Of a DNA stretch of 64,000 nucleotides, positions 1-9,001 are shown in pieces. The notes under the pieces are model-generated. The model saw only the letters and a list, made by a program, of their open reading frames with translations. It did no database searches and had not been told where the DNA came from. The position numbers were made by a program, and so were the translations under genes. Positions within the stretch are counted from its first letter, which is position 1. Each line of letters starts with the position of its first letter. Source of the DNA: Asticcacaulis excentricus (GTDB lineage Bacteria; Pseudomonadota; Alphaproteobacteria; Caulobacterales; Caulobacteraceae); the NCBI RefSeq assembly GCF_003966695.1, contig NZ_AP018828.1, forward strand, positions 960,001-1,024,000, given 5' to 3'.

Positions 1-1330
1 GTTGCAGGGTCAGGCCCTTTTGCGCCGCCGCCTTAGACTTGTCCCAGTCGCCAGCGGCCTGATACAGCACCGCCACGGTGAACCAGGTTTCCCAGCCGAA
101 ATCCGCGTCGCCATAGGCGGCCTGATAAGCTTCCATCAGCTTGAGCGCCCCGGCCGTATCATCCTTTTGCCACAGAAGGCGCGCCCGCTCGACCGTCAGG
201 CCGATGTCCTTCGGGTCGGCGGCGCTCAGTTCGGTAAACAGGGCCTCGGCCCCGTCGAGATCACCGGCTTCCTTGAGGCTCCAGGCGGCGCGCACCTGCG
301 CCTCACGGTAAAAGGGCGAGTCGGGCTCAATCGACGCCCACTCGGTCTGCGCCGCCTGCACGTCCTTCATGCGCATCAGCACCTGCCCGGCCAGAAGCCG
401 CGTGCGGTCAAGCGTCGGCGTGGCAACCGCGGTTTCCGGGGCGGCGTATTGCGCCAGCCTCAGCGTCGCCAGCGCCATTTCCGACTGCTGCTCCGAGGCA
501 TAAAGCGTGCCGGACAGGAACAGGCTGTCGGCCAGAATAAGCCGCACATCGGGTGATTTCGGCTTGCGATAGTCTTTGGCATCGAGCCCGTCGAGGCGCT
601 GACGCACCAGCCGGTCCTCGGACACGCCCAGAATGTCAGTATAGAGCTTGCGCGCCTCGTCCTTGCGGCCACGGCCTTCCAGAAATGCGCCGTAATAGGG
701 GCCGAACAGCACGCTGGCCGGACCGGGCTGACAGATGATTTTGAAGATGGCCTCGGCCTCGGCATGACGGCCCTTCATCTCCAAAAGACGCGCCTGATTG
801 GCGGCCTGAAGAAACAGGACCAGCCGGTCGCGATTCGGCGTCGTCCCGGCGTTGAGCTGACTTTCCAGCGTCGGGTCGATGGCCTTGTCCCACTGACGCG
901 CCGCCGCGTAGGATAACGGCTTGAGCAAAACCGTGGCCCGGTCGCTGGCGCCGGCCTTTTGCGAGGCTTCGATGACGGCCGCAGCGGCCTTGCCCTTGCC
1001 CTCGCGGATCAGCGCGATGGCCTGCACCTGAGCGGCGACCGTGCGCGACAAACGCCCGCCGTTTTCGGGCACGTGGCTGCGGGCAAAGCTCATATCGCCG
1101 CTGAGCACCGCCGCCAGAAAGGCCCGTTCGCGCAAGGACGCATTGGCAGGGTCAGCGTCCGCCGCCGCCATCAGGGCCCGCGCGGCCGTCTCCGTATCGC
1201 CCTGTGCCGCCGCCAGACGCCCGACCAGAAAGTCGCCATAGGCGCTGGAATAGGCCTTATCGGCGGCCATGACCGGCGTGGTCAGGCACACAAGGGCGGC
1301 GAAGGCGGCAGAGGCAAGAACAGGCTTCAT
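1..1330 (-). CDS. TPR-repeat protein with signal peptide (C-terminal end outside window)
   Basis: The reading frame is open from an ATG at 1330 down to the window edge, giving at least 443 residues without a stop. The first 23 residues (MKPVLASAAFAALVCLTTPV then MAA) form a typical Sec signal peptide, so the protein is probably periplasmic or outer-membrane associated. The rest is almost entirely helical and Ala/Leu-rich, with TPR-like spacing (for example AAARALMAAADADPANA-type helices, and LDGAEALFTELSAADPKD near the visible end). No catalytic motif is visible. Such proteins usually serve as scaffolds in envelope complexes. It lies 148 bases downstream of the ETF-QO gene on the same strand but behind a hairpin, so it is probably a separate transcript. 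The specific function is unknown. Confidence 0.8.
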   Translation of the reverse strand, partial: MKPVLASAAFAALVCLTTPVMAADKAYSSAYGDFLVGRLAAAQGDTETAARALMAAADADPANASLRERAFLAAVLSGDMSFARSHVPENGGRLSRTVAAQVQAIALIREGKGKAAAAVIEASQKAGASDRATVLLKPLSYAAARQWDKAIDPTLESQLNAGTTPNRDRLVLFLQAANQARLLEMKGRHAEAEAIFKIICQPGPASVLFGPYYGAFLEGRGRKDEARKLYTDILGVSEDRLVRQRLDGLDAKDYRKPKSPDVRLILADSLFLSGTLYASEQQSEMALATLRLAQYAAPETAVATPTLDRTRLLAGQVLMRMKDVQAAQTEWASIEPDSPFYREAQVRAAWSLKEAGDLDGAEALFTELSAADPKDIGLTVERARLLWQKDDTAGALKLMEAYQAAYGDADFGWETWFTVAVLYQAAGDWDKSKAAAQKGLTLQ

Positions 1331-1442
1331 CAGGGGCGTCTCTCGATTACCGGCACAGTGAACGCAGTAAATCCGGCAGGATCAAGTCCTTATCGAAGGA
1401 CACCCCTTTCAAAAACGTCAAATTCTAGGGAAAAGCCCTACC

Positions 1443-1473
1443 CTCCTCCCTACAGCTTTGCCGTAGGGAGGAG
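1443..1473 (-). terminator. Hairpin terminator after ETF-QO
   Basis: Perfect 11-bp inverted repeat (CTCCTCCCTAC / GTAGGGAGGAG) with a 9-base loop, starting 5 bases beyond the stop codon of the ETF-QO gene. On the minus strand it is followed by a moderately T-rich stretch rather than a clean T-run, so termination strength is uncertain. The CTCC/GGAG arms also resemble the dispersed hairpins at 27.5 and 33.74 kb. Confidence 0.55.
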
Positions 1474-1478
1474 AGACA

Positions 1479-3146
1479 TCACATATTCGGATAGTTGGGG
1501 CCGCCGCCGCCTTCGGGTGTGGTCCACACGATGTTCTGCGTCGGGTCCTTGATATCGCAGGTCTTGCAGTGGACGCAGTTCTGGGCGTTGATCTGGAAGC
1601 GTGGCTTGCCGTTATCGTCCACCACCTCATAGACCCCGGCCGGGCAGTACCGCTGCGCCGGTTCGGCATATTTGGGCAGGTTGATGGCGATGGGCACCTC
1701 CGGGTCCTTAAGGCGCAGATGGACCGGCTGGTCCTCTTCGTGGTTGGTGTTGGAGATGAACACCGAAGACAGCTTGTCGAAGCTGATCTGGCCATCGGGC
1801 TTCGGATAGGCGATCGGCTTGAATTCCGCAGCGGGTCTGAGCGACTGCGCATCGGTCTTGCCATGCTTCAGCGTGCCCCAGGGCGACCAGCCGCCGGTGA
1901 GATTGCCCACCGTCATGTCGAGACCACCCAGCACCATGCCCAGCGTCGTGCCATAGCGGCTGAGCAGGGGTTTGACGTTACGCACGAGTTTCAGTTCTTT
2001 GGCGATATCCGACTTTTGATAGGCCTTGTCATAGCCTTCCAGCGTCTGTGGCGCGTCGCCCGACGACAGGGCTGCCCACGCCGCATCGGCGGCCAGAATG
2101 GCGCTCTTGATGGCGTTATGGCTGCCCTTGATGCGCGGCACGTTCACAAAGCCCGCCGAACAGCCGATCAGCACCCCGCCAGGGAAGCTCAATTTCGGCA
2201 CCGACTGATAGCCGCCTTCGGTAATGGCCCGCGCGCCGTAGGAGATACGCTGCCCGCCTTCCAGATGCTCGCGCACCACCGGGTGCTGTTTGAAGCGCTG
2301 GAACTCATCGAACGGCGACAGATAGGGGTTCTGATAGTTGAGGTGGACGACGAAGCCGATCGACACATATTCGTCGCCGAAATGGTACATGAAGGAGCCA
2401 CCGCCGGTCTTGTCATCCAGCGGCCAGCCCAGCGTATGCTGCACCAGACCGGGCTTATGCTTCGCCTTCGGAACCTTCCACAACTCCTTGATACCGATGC
2501 CGTATTTCTGGACGTCGCTGTCCTTGTCCAGCTCAAAGCGCTTGATGATCTGCTGCGACAGCGAGCCGCGCACGCCCTCGGCGAAGAAGGTGTAGCGGGC
2601 GCGCAATTCCAGACCGGGCTGGTAATCGCCCTTGGGCTGGCCTTCGCGGTCGAGCCCGAACACGCCGGCCACGACACCCGCTACGGCCCCCGCGTCGTCG
2701 TACAGGACTTCGGAACAGGCCATGCCCGGATAGATTTCAACGCCCAGCGCCTCGGCCTGCTCGGCCATCCAGCGCGTCAGATTGCCCAGCGACCCGATAT
2801 AGCAGCCGTGATTCTTCATGTAGGACGGCATGGGTAGGAAGGAGATATCAAGCGCGCCCTGCGGCCCCAGATAGATGAAGCGATCTTCGGTGACGGCCGT
2901 TTCCAGCGGTGCACCCTGCGCCTTCCAGTCGGGAAAAAGCTGCGTCAGTCCCGACGGGTCGATCACCGCGCCGGACAGAATGTGAGCGCCGATCTCGGAG
3001 CCCTTTTCCAGCAGGGCCACCGAGACGTCGCCGCCACTGGCCTGTGCCGTCTGTTTGAGGCGAATGGCCGCCGCCAGCCCCGCCGGGCCGCCGCCCACGA
3101 TGACGACGTCATATTCCATCGATTCCCGTTCAGGTGCGTCCGCCAT
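1479..3146 (-). CDS. Electron transfer flavoprotein-ubiquinone oxidoreductase
   Basis: A 555-residue protein, full length for the ETF-QO family, which passes electrons from the electron transfer flavoprotein (fatty-acid and amino-acid oxidation) to membrane ubiquinone. Residues 12-33 hold the FAD-binding GxGxxG fold (VVIVGGGPAGLAAAIRL). The C-terminus carries the [4Fe-4S] ligands Cys501, Cys524, Cys527 and Cys530 (the last three in CVHCKTC). The central part contains the family-typical GCSAGFVNVPRIKGSHNA segment, expected near the quinone site. It is transcribed divergently from the UDG-like gene, whose start is about 108 bases away. All key residues are present. The prokaryotic gene symbol varies, so none is given. 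Confidence 0.95.
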   Translation of the reverse strand: MADAPERESMEYDVVIVGGGPAGLAAAIRLKQTAQASGGDVSVALLEKGSEIGAHILSGAVIDPSGLTQLFPDWKAQGAPLETAVTEDRFIYLGPQGALDISFLPMPSYMKNHGCYIGSLGNLTRWMAEQAEALGVEIYPGMACSEVLYDDAGAVAGVVAGVFGLDREGQPKGDYQPGLELRARYTFFAEGVRGSLSQQIIKRFELDKDSDVQKYGIGIKELWKVPKAKHKPGLVQHTLGWPLDDKTGGGSFMYHFGDEYVSIGFVVHLNYQNPYLSPFDEFQRFKQHPVVREHLEGGQRISYGARAITEGGYQSVPKLSFPGGVLIGCSAGFVNVPRIKGSHNAIKSAILAADAAWAALSSGDAPQTLEGYDKAYQKSDIAKELKLVRNVKPLLSRYGTTLGMVLGGLDMTVGNLTGGWSPWGTLKHGKTDAQSLRPAAEFKPIAYPKPDGQISFDKLSSVFISNTNHEEDQPVHLRLKDPEVPIAINLPKYAEPAQRYCPAGVYEVVDDNGKPRFQINAQNCVHCKTCDIKDPTQNIVWTTPEGGGGPNYPNM

Positions 3147-3253
3147 GTTCGTACTCTTCTCTAATATTTCCCGGTGCCGGTTTGATCTTGTGGCACAGTT
3201 TCCGTAAAGACTGTAAAGACCCTGCCGATCATTTTTCTCAAAGATGTCTGTTT

Positions 3254-4096
3254 ATGCCGGAGCCTCACGCCATCACGGCCCAAACCATGCGCGAGTTGGA
3301 AAGCTATCTCAGCTTTCTCAATGACCATGAGTTGGACGACATCTACGATGCTCAGCCTATTAATCGTCTTTTGGCGGAAAATAAATCGCGTTCTGTGGCG
3401 GCGACGGCGCAAAACGCCCCGGCGACGGTCACCCCCCTGCCGAGCGCTGTGCGCGTCAATGCCCTGAGGCCTGAGTCGCTGCGCCATTTTGATGTCGAGC
3501 GCGCCGCCGCTGCCGCCGCAGCTATCGCCGCCAGCGCCGCGACGGTCGAGGCGCTTTATGCCGCTCTGGAGGCCTTTCCGGATGTGCCCCTGCGCTATGA
3601 AGGCGGCAAGGGCCTGATCCGCGGACGCGGGGCCTCAGCGGCAGACGTGCTGATCGTCGGCGATGTGCCCGACGCCGATGAGGACGAGGCGCAGACGGCC
3701 TTTCAGGGCAAACCGGGGCATCTGACCGATGCGGCCCTGTCGGCGCTGGGGCTCAATGAACGGGCCTTACGCCTACCCGGTCTGTTCTGGCGTCCGGCGG
3801 GCGGGCGTCCGGCCACCGACGAAGACATCCGCCTCACCGCCCCCTTCCTGCGCCGCCTGATCGAACTGAGCGCACCGAAGGTCGTCATCCTGTGCGGCGC
3901 GACGGCGGTGCGCAGCGTGCTCGATTCCAACGACAGCGTGCAAAGATTGCGCGGCAAGGCGCACGATCTGACCCTTTCGGGCGGTGCCCCCCTGCGGGTT
4001 TTTGTCACCTTCCCCCCCGCGCTTCTGCTGCGCCAACCCCTTGCCAAAAAGGCGTTCTGGAGCGATTTCCTTCTGGCCACGGAGGGTCTCGCCTAA
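3254..4096 (+). CDS. Degenerate uracil-DNA glycosylase (family 4-like) protein
   Basis: A 280-residue protein. Its C-terminal two thirds follow the UDG family 4 layout: a motif-A region VLIVGDVPDADEDE (usual GEAPGxxED), then FWRPAGGRPATDEDI, IELSAPKVVILCGATAV, and a motif-B region TFPPALLLRQPLAKKAFW (usual TxHPSxLLRxPxxKxxxW). Differences from active enzymes are marked. Only one cysteine (in ILCGA) is present, so the four [4Fe-4S] ligands are absent. The conserved motif-B histidine is replaced by proline. The first 110 residues are Ala-rich and unlike the family. Uracil excision is therefore doubtful; a structural or altered-specificity role is possible. The start at 3254 is chosen because the earlier in-frame ATG (3134) overlaps the divergent ETF-QO gene; no strong Shine-Dalgarno is seen. 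Confidence 0.75.
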   Translation: MPEPHAITAQTMRELESYLSFLNDHELDDIYDAQPINRLLAENKSRSVAATAQNAPATVTPLPSAVRVNALRPESLRHFDVERAAAAAAAIAASAATVEALYAALEAFPDVPLRYEGGKGLIRGRGASAADVLIVGDVPDADEDEAQTAFQGKPGHLTDAALSALGLNERALRLPGLFWRPAGGRPATDEDIRLTAPFLRRLIELSAPKVVILCGATAVRSVLDSNDSVQRLRGKAHDLTLSGGAPLRVFVTFPPALLLRQPLAKKAFWSDFLLATEGLA

Positions 4097-4260
4097 GAGC
4101 GCAACCCTTAATAGCTTGCCTCCCCATCAGGTTTTGATTACTGTCCACAGGCGTCCGCACTTTCCCGCGCTGGCCAGGATGCATCGTTTCGTTCGCAAAA
4201 GGGTTGTTCAAACCGCGTCCGAAACCTCCCGATTTGGAAAAACAACGACGGAGTGTTGCC

Positions 4261-6039
4261 TTGACCAGACCTGCGAGCCGCGCCCGCTACCGGCATGTCC
4301 TGATGTCCGCCGCTGCGCTTGCCGCCGTCTGTTTCTGTGCGCCCGCCCTCGCCCAAACCCCTACTTTGACCGGCGACAAGACCGTCGATGCCATCCTCAG
4401 CACCCCGCAAACCGCCTATAAGGGCGCGGTCCTGCTGGCGGCAGCTTCCGACACACCGCGCAAGCCCGTCGCCTATAGCAGCCTGACCCGCGCGACGCCC
4501 AAGGTGCCTGCCGCACTTGATCCCGGCCTGTCGCCGTGGGACGCACAGCTTTATCAGGCGGCGTTTGAGGCGCTCGACAAGGGCGATTTCGCCACCGCCG
4601 ACGCCTCGATCGAAAAGATCAGCGACAAGAGCCTGATGGGCTATCTTGAGTTCAACAAACTGTTCCACCCGGACTACAGCTCAACCTACGAAGAGTTGAT
4701 GAGCTGGCTGGAGCGCTATCCCGACCACCCGCAGGCCATGCGCGTGTGGAATCTCGCCAAGCGCAAAAAGCCTGAGGGCGTCGAAGACCCGCCGTTCCCC
4801 AAACTGGCCGGGGCGCAGAAACTGTCTTCCACCGGCCTGCTGGACGGGCCACCGCGCAGCGAAGTCAAGGCGGGCACCGCCGGACCCGATTCGGCCCTGA
4901 CGCCCAAATCGGCGCGCTCGGCCTATAATGACGGCAAGCTGGATCAGGCGCTGAAACTGGGCGTGCAGATCGGCGATCGCTGGGTGGCGGGCCTCGCCGC
5001 CTATCGCCTCAAGCGCTATGACGAAGCGCTGAAACACTTCGATTTCATCGTCAATGACCCCAGCCAGAGCGCCTGGAGCCAGTCGGGCGGGGCCTACTGG
5101 GCCGGTCGCATGGCCGCGAAAATGGGCCATAAGGGCGACGCCGAGCTTTATTTCAAATACGCCGCCTCCTTCCCCTTCACCTTCTATGGCCTTCTGGCCG
5201 AGCAGCGTCTGGGGGCCGAACCCGCCGTCGTCCGCGCGCAAAAGGGACAGGCCCCGGTCTTTGCCGAAGAAACGCGCGGGGCCTATACGGCCAAGCTCAA
5301 TGCCGATTTCAACTGGGCCAAAAACGACGCTCAGGCCCGCCGCGTCTCGATGCTGGTGGCCGTAGGCCGCAAGGCCGATGCCCGCAGCGAGTTGCAAACC
5401 GCCATCCAGCGTTCACCGGATCAGCAGACGCGCAGCAATTGGCTGGCTCTGGCCGACGCGCACGATCTGTCAGTCTCGCAAATCCGCACCTCAGACCGTC
5501 TGTTCGACCCGGCCAACTATACCATCCCCGATTTCGAGCCGACCGAAGGCTGGCGCATCGATAAGGCGCTGCTGTTCGCCATCGCCAAGAAAGAGAGCAA
5601 GTTCAACGCCAAGGCCAAGAGCTATGCCGGGGCCTATGGCCTTTTGCAACTGATGCCAGCCACCGCCTATGTGGTGACGCGCGATTCCAGCCTGATGAGC
5701 AATCCGGACAAGCTGCTCGACCCGGCGGTCAATCTTCAGGTGGGTCAGTCCTACATGCTGAAACTGGCGGCGTCGGGCATCAATGACTCCGACCTGTTCC
5801 GCGTAGTGGCCTCCTACAATGCCGGCGAAAAATGGGTGCAGGACGCCATGCGCTCGCTGGGCGATGACGCCGACTCGCTGCTGGTGATGGAATCGATCCC
5901 GGTGGCCCAGACGCGGCAATATGTCGAAGAGGTGGTCGCCTCTTACTGGATCTATCGTCAGATCATGGGCAAGCCGTCAAAGACTCTGGCGCTGGCGGCT
6001 TCGGATGCCAAGATCGTCGATATTCTGGCCGATAAGTAA
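4261..6039 (+). CDS. Soluble lytic murein transglycosylase (Slt70-like)
   Basis: A 592-residue periplasmic enzyme that cleaves peptidoglycan glycan strands to 1,6-anhydromuropeptides. A TTG start at 4261 is preferred because GGAG lies 7 bases upstream and the product then begins with an Arg-rich n-region and signal peptide ending near APALAQ; an ATG at 4204 is in frame but lacks this spacing. The middle is the helical superhelix (AYNDGKLDQALKLG, YWAGRMAAKMGHKGDA). The C-terminal SLT domain has the catalytic glutamate about residue 445 in AIAKKESKFNAKAKS, followed by GAYGLLQLMPATA and VASYNAGEKWV, the GLMQ and AYNAG-type motifs of the family. It is followed by a 29-bp inverted repeat and a convergent gene. 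Confidence 0.9.
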   Translation: MTRPASRARYRHVLMSAAALAAVCFCAPALAQTPTLTGDKTVDAILSTPQTAYKGAVLLAAASDTPRKPVAYSSLTRATPKVPAALDPGLSPWDAQLYQAAFEALDKGDFATADASIEKISDKSLMGYLEFNKLFHPDYSSTYEELMSWLERYPDHPQAMRVWNLAKRKKPEGVEDPPFPKLAGAQKLSSTGLLDGPPRSEVKAGTAGPDSALTPKSARSAYNDGKLDQALKLGVQIGDRWVAGLAAYRLKRYDEALKHFDFIVNDPSQSAWSQSGGAYWAGRMAAKMGHKGDAELYFKYAASFPFTFYGLLAEQRLGAEPAVVRAQKGQAPVFAEETRGAYTAKLNADFNWAKNDAQARRVSMLVAVGRKADARSELQTAIQRSPDQQTRSNWLALADAHDLSVSQIRTSDRLFDPANYTIPDFEPTEGWRIDKALLFAIAKKESKFNAKAKSYAGAYGLLQLMPATAYVVTRDSSLMSNPDKLLDPAVNLQVGQSYMLKLAASGINDSDLFRVVASYNAGEKWVQDAMRSLGDDADSLLVMESIPVAQTRQYVEEVVASYWIYRQIMGKPSKTLALAASDAKIVDILADK

Positions 6040-6128
6040 TTAGCCACGAAAAACACGAAAATCACGAACGCTTCGCGCGAACAGAGTTACGCAACGAAAT
6101 TCGTGATTTTCGTGTTTTTCGTGGCTAA
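6040..6128. repeat. Perfect 29-bp inverted repeat between convergent genes
   Basis: Arms 6040-6068 and 6100-6128 are exact reverse complements (left arm begins TTAGCCACGAAAAACACGAA) around a 31-base spacer. It fills the whole gap between the transglycosylase stop and the end of the glycosyltransferase, so it could act as a two-way terminator. A degraded relative lies at 25030-25175. The CACGAAAA periodicity marks it as a dispersed repeat, not a gene-specific terminator. Confidence 0.85.
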
Positions 6129-6130
6129 AT

Positions 6131-6802
6131 CTAAGTCGTCTTCACCGGCGGCTTGGGCGGGAAGCCCAGCAGGTACAGCACAAAGCCGCCCGCCTTGCCG
6201 AACAGCGATAAATACCAGCTCCCTTTGCGGAAGCGCTCGCCATTGGTGGTCAGCGACACCGGAATGGGCCGCAGGCGCGCCCGGCCGAGAGCCAGGTCGA
6301 TGCTCAGGTCTTCAAACGCCACCTGATCCTTATAACCGCCCACGGCGTCATAAAGGGCGCGCGACAGGAACAGGCCGTGGTCGCCGGACGGAATGGCCAG
6401 CCAGCGTGAATTGAAGGCCACGACCTCAGCCCAAAAGCTGGCAAACCACGACGGATCATCAAAAGCCAGCCGAAAATAGCCGGCGCGCAACGGAAAATGC
6501 TTCATGTGGTCGCGCACATGGTCCATCCAGCCATCACCCAGAAGCGAGTCGGCGTGCAGGATCATCAGCCAGTCGCCCTTGGCCGCCTTACACCCCTGCC
6601 ACAGTTGCAGACCGCGCCCCGCGTCCGCGTGCAGCACGGTACAGCCCGTGGATTCGGCGATTTCCAGCGTCGCGTCTTCGGAGCCGCCATCGACGATGAT
6701 CACTTCCTTGATCAGACCTTCGACCACCGCCGGGACCAGCGCGCCCAGGGTGCGCACCAGTGTGGCTTCGGCATTGAGGGTGGGAATGACGACAGATATC
6801 AA
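6131..6802 (-). CDS. Family 2 glycosyltransferase (TIGR04283-like)
   Basis: A GT-A fold glycosyltransferase of about 223 residues. The N-terminus reads ISVVIPTLNAEATL, followed by VIIVDGGSEDAT and LMILHADSLL, the nucleotide-sugar binding and DxD-like motifs. The C-terminal half has the family-typical IPSGDHGLFLSRALYDAVGGY and FEDLSIDLALGRA (acceptor-side ED). The start is set at a TTG (6802), 5 bases after the upstream methyltransferase stop, because the family normally begins right at MISVVIPTLN; an alternative ATG at 6850 would overlap that gene by 43 bases. The tight spacing implies co-transcription with the RNA methyltransferase gene. Donor and acceptor are unknown. The C-terminal hydrophobic stretch FVLYLLGFPPKPP may touch the membrane. 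Confidence 0.85.
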   Translation of the reverse strand: MISVVIPTLNAEATLVRTLGALVPAVVEGLIKEVIIVDGGSEDATLEIAESTGCTVLHADAGRGLQLWQGCKAAKGDWLMILHADSLLGDGWMDHVRDHMKHFPLRAGYFRLAFDDPSWFASFWAEVVAFNSRWLAIPSGDHGLFLSRALYDAVGGYKDQVAFEDLSIDLALGRARLRPIPVSLTTNGERFRKGSWYLSLFGKAGGFVLYLLGFPPKPPVKTT

Positions 6803-6807
6803 GGCAG

Positions 6808-8067
6808 TTACCGCGAAAAGACGCCGACCAGCTCGACATGGCCGGACCACAGGAACTGATCTATAGGCGTCACCCGATCCAGTTGAAAGCCCGCCTCTGT
6901 CAAAATTTTGGCGTCGCGGGCAAAGGTCTGCACGTTACAGCTCACGCCGACGACACGCGCCACCTGTGAGCGGGCGATCTGCTGCGCCTGCGCTTCGGCC
7001 CCGGCGCGCGGCGGATCGAAGACCACGGCGTCCCAGCCGGCCATTTCCTCGGCCACCACCGGCGCGCGGAACAGATCGCGCGCTTCGACCGTGATCGGTT
7101 TCAGGCCCGGCGCGCGGCCAATGGCGGCCTTGAGCGCCCGCACCGCCCCGCCCGCCCCGTCGGCGGCATAGACCGAAGCCGTTTCGGCCAGCGGAAAGGT
7201 GAATGTACCCGCCCCGCAGAACAGGTCCGCCACACGCCTGGCCCCCGCCACCGCGTCCTTGACCAGCGCCACCATATCGGCCTCGGACGTCGCAGAGGCC
7301 TGCAAGAACGAACCGGTCGGCAGGTCCACCGTGGCGCGGCCAAAGCGCACGCTGGGCAGATGCGACTGATAGAGGATGTCATCGGCCATCGAAATACGCG
7401 CCAGACGGATATCCGACGACTGCGCGATCAGGGCGATCTCCATGCGCGCCTGTGCGCTCAGACCGCCGCTTTTGCTGCGCTCGATACCGCGCACATCGAC
7501 GTCGAGCCCGGTATCCGAGACGGTCACCGACAGGATGGGAGCGGATTTCGGATGCTCAAACAGGTGAGAGGCGATTTCCGTCAGCACAGGTATGGCCGCG
7601 ATCAGGGCCGGATCGGCCACCGGACAGACCTCTATCTTCACCTGATCCCACGAGCGCCGCCGCTTATAACCCAGCTCGGTGCGCACGGTCTTGCCCTGAC
7701 GGTATTGTTTGGCGTGCAGGCCAACCCGACGGCGCGTGGCGGGCGGCGTGGTCCGAATGGGCGCGACCTCGGTTTCCAGCCCCGCCCGACGCAGCACGGT
7801 TTCGACGTTGGCGCGCTTCCAGTCGCTATAGGCCGCCATCTCCCAGTGTTGCAGGCTGCACCCGCCGCACTGGCTGAAATGCGGGCAGACGGGGGCGACG
7901 CGCTCAGCGGACGGCGTCACCACCTCGATCAGGCGCGCATGGCCGTCCTTTGGCGCGGAAGCCCGCACGGTCTCCCCGGGCAGGGTCAGGGGCACGAACA
8001 CGCCGTCCGTCGTCACACCGTCGCCCTGAAAGCCGACTTTTTCGATGGTAAGGGTCACATCACTCAT
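6808..8067 (-). CDS. Class I SAM-dependent RNA methyltransferase (RlmD/TrmA family)
   Basis: A 419-residue m5U methyltransferase-type protein. Residues 1-55 form a short TRAM-like beta domain. Cys61, Cys67 and Cys70 (CPHFSQCGGC) with Cys148 (EVCPVADP) are the expected [4Fe-4S] ligands. The SAM site is VADLFCGAGTFTFPLA and VFDPPRAGAEAQ; the catalytic cysteine is Cys377 in VGVSCNVQTFARDA. Members modify uridine in 23S rRNA or tRNA; the sequence alone does not decide the target. The downstream glycosyltransferase starts within a few bases of its stop, so the two share a transcript. It is divergent from the glycine-zipper gene at 8359, with about 290 bases between them. Confidence 0.92.
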   Translation of the reverse strand: MSDVTLTIEKVGFQGDGVTTDGVFVPLTLPGETVRASAPKDGHARLIEVVTPSAERVAPVCPHFSQCGGCSLQHWEMAAYSDWKRANVETVLRRAGLETEVAPIRTTPPATRRRVGLHAKQYRQGKTVRTELGYKRRRSWDQVKIEVCPVADPALIAAIPVLTEIASHLFEHPKSAPILSVTVSDTGLDVDVRGIERSKSGGLSAQARMEIALIAQSSDIRLARISMADDILYQSHLPSVRFGRATVDLPTGSFLQASATSEADMVALVKDAVAGARRVADLFCGAGTFTFPLAETASVYAADGAGGAVRALKAAIGRAPGLKPITVEARDLFRAPVVAEEMAGWDAVVFDPPRAGAEAQAQQIARSQVARVVGVSCNVQTFARDAKILTEAGFQLDRVTPIDQFLWSGHVELVGVFSR

Positions 8068-8241
8068 GGGCGGCTAATAAAGGAGTTGGGGTTCAAAGCT
8101 GAACAAAAATTTTGAAAAAAGTTCTGCGTCCAGACAGGCCGCCCTCCCGACTTCCGGCACAACAGGGGCCATTATGCATTGATATTTCAAATATTTTCGG
8201 AAAATTTCAGCCCGTTCAGCCTGCAAAAGAAAATGCCAAGA

Positions 8242-8256
8242 TGAACGAAGATGAAC
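8242..8256 (+). promoter_or_regulatory. Direct repeat TGAAC-N5-TGAAC upstream of a glycine-zipper gene
   Basis: TGAAC at 8242 is repeated exactly 10 bases later at 8252, one helical turn, about 100 bases before the ATG at 8359. GTTCAG copies flank it at about 8215 and 8272. The same 5-5-5 arrangement in the same orientation lies upstream of the paralogous gene at 58250. The spacing fits a dimeric response regulator of the OmpR type; this is inference. Confidence 0.4.
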
Positions 8257-8358
8257 AGGGTTCTCAAAAACCGTTCAGGTTGGGGGGCCTATAAAGGTCT
8301 TCATCAACGACGGGCTGACCCGCCGCGGAATGGAAATAAACCCGAAAGGAACCCCACC

Positions 8359-8796
8359 ATGACCAAGTTCAACACCACGAAAAAGATCGTCCTGTCGGCC
8401 GTGGCCTCGGCCATGGTTCTGAGCGCCGGTCTGGCCGGCACCGCTTCGGCCTATGACCGTTACGACCGCTATGAGCGCCGCAGTTATTCGGAAGCCTGCG
8501 CCGAGCGCAAGACGAATAACAAGACCAATGGCGCGGTTCTGGGGGCCGTTGCCGGTGCCGCCGTCGGTAACGGCGTCTCGGCCCGCAACGCCCGCACCGA
8601 AGGGACTATTCTGGGCGCCGTCGTCGGCGGCCTGATCGGGGCCAAGGTCGGCTCGGACAACACCCAGTGCCAGTACTACGGCAGCCGCGACCGTTACGAT
8701 GACCGTTATGACCGTCGTGACCGCTATGACGACCGTTACGATCGCCGCGATCATTACGACCGCTATGACCGTTACGACCGCCGCGATCGTTACTAA
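8359..8796 (+). CDS. Glycine-zipper 2TM-domain envelope protein
   Basis: A 145-residue protein with a signal peptide ending at GTASAYDRY. The middle contains the glycine-zipper repeats GAVLGAVAGAAVGNGV and GTILGAVVGGLIGAKVG, as in the SmpA/OmlA-associated and Rick_17kDa-type surface proteins. The last third is a low-complexity tail of YDRRDRYDD repeats, strongly charged and Tyr-rich. The ATG at 8359 has AAAGGA 8 bases upstream and gives the signal peptide directly. Two further paralogues lie at 57.8-58.9 kb. Expression is probably stress- or envelope-responsive given the shared upstream direct repeats, but the actual function is unknown. Confidence 0.85.
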   Translation: MTKFNTTKKIVLSAVASAMVLSAGLAGTASAYDRYDRYERRSYSEACAERKTNNKTNGAVLGAVAGAAVGNGVSARNARTEGTILGAVVGGLIGAKVGSDNTQCQYYGSRDRYDDRYDRRDRYDDRYDRRDHYDRYDRYDRRDRY

Positions 8797-8852
8797 CCGA
8801 TTCGAGAACCCCTCCCAATTCTCTGATTTAAGAGGATATCCGGGTCCACTGA

Positions 8853-8893
8853 CGCCCTGCACCTTCCCCCCCTTGGTGCAGGGCGCTTTTTTT
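8853..8893 (+). terminator. Rho-independent terminator of the glycine-zipper gene
   Basis: An 11-bp stem CGCCCTGCACC / GGTGCAGGGCG followed by CTTTTTTT, 57 bases after the stop codon. A textbook intrinsic terminator. Confidence 0.9.
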
Positions 8894-8913
8894 ATTCTGA
8901 TAAGCAAAAACTG

Positions 8914-8997
8914 AAAAATCTCGCTGGGCCGCCCCAAGAGATTTTTCTCGATATGGTCCGAGGAAAAGTACCCGGCTTGCCGGGCAACTTTTCCTCG
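8914..8997 (-). terminator. Double hairpin downstream of the GtrA-fusion gene
   Basis: Two adjacent hairpins: AAAAATCTC / GAGATTTTT (8914-8946), and CGAGGAAAAGT / ACTTTTCCTCG (8959-8997) with an inner CCCGG/CCGGG stem. They lie just past the stop at 9002 of the minus-strand glycosyltransferase and probably end its transcript. Confidence 0.6.
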
Positions 8998-9001
8998 ATC
9001 A

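Noticed and set aside
8690-8796. Short tandem repeats resembling a repeat array
   Set aside because: They are codons for the YDRRDRYDD tail of the glycine-zipper protein.
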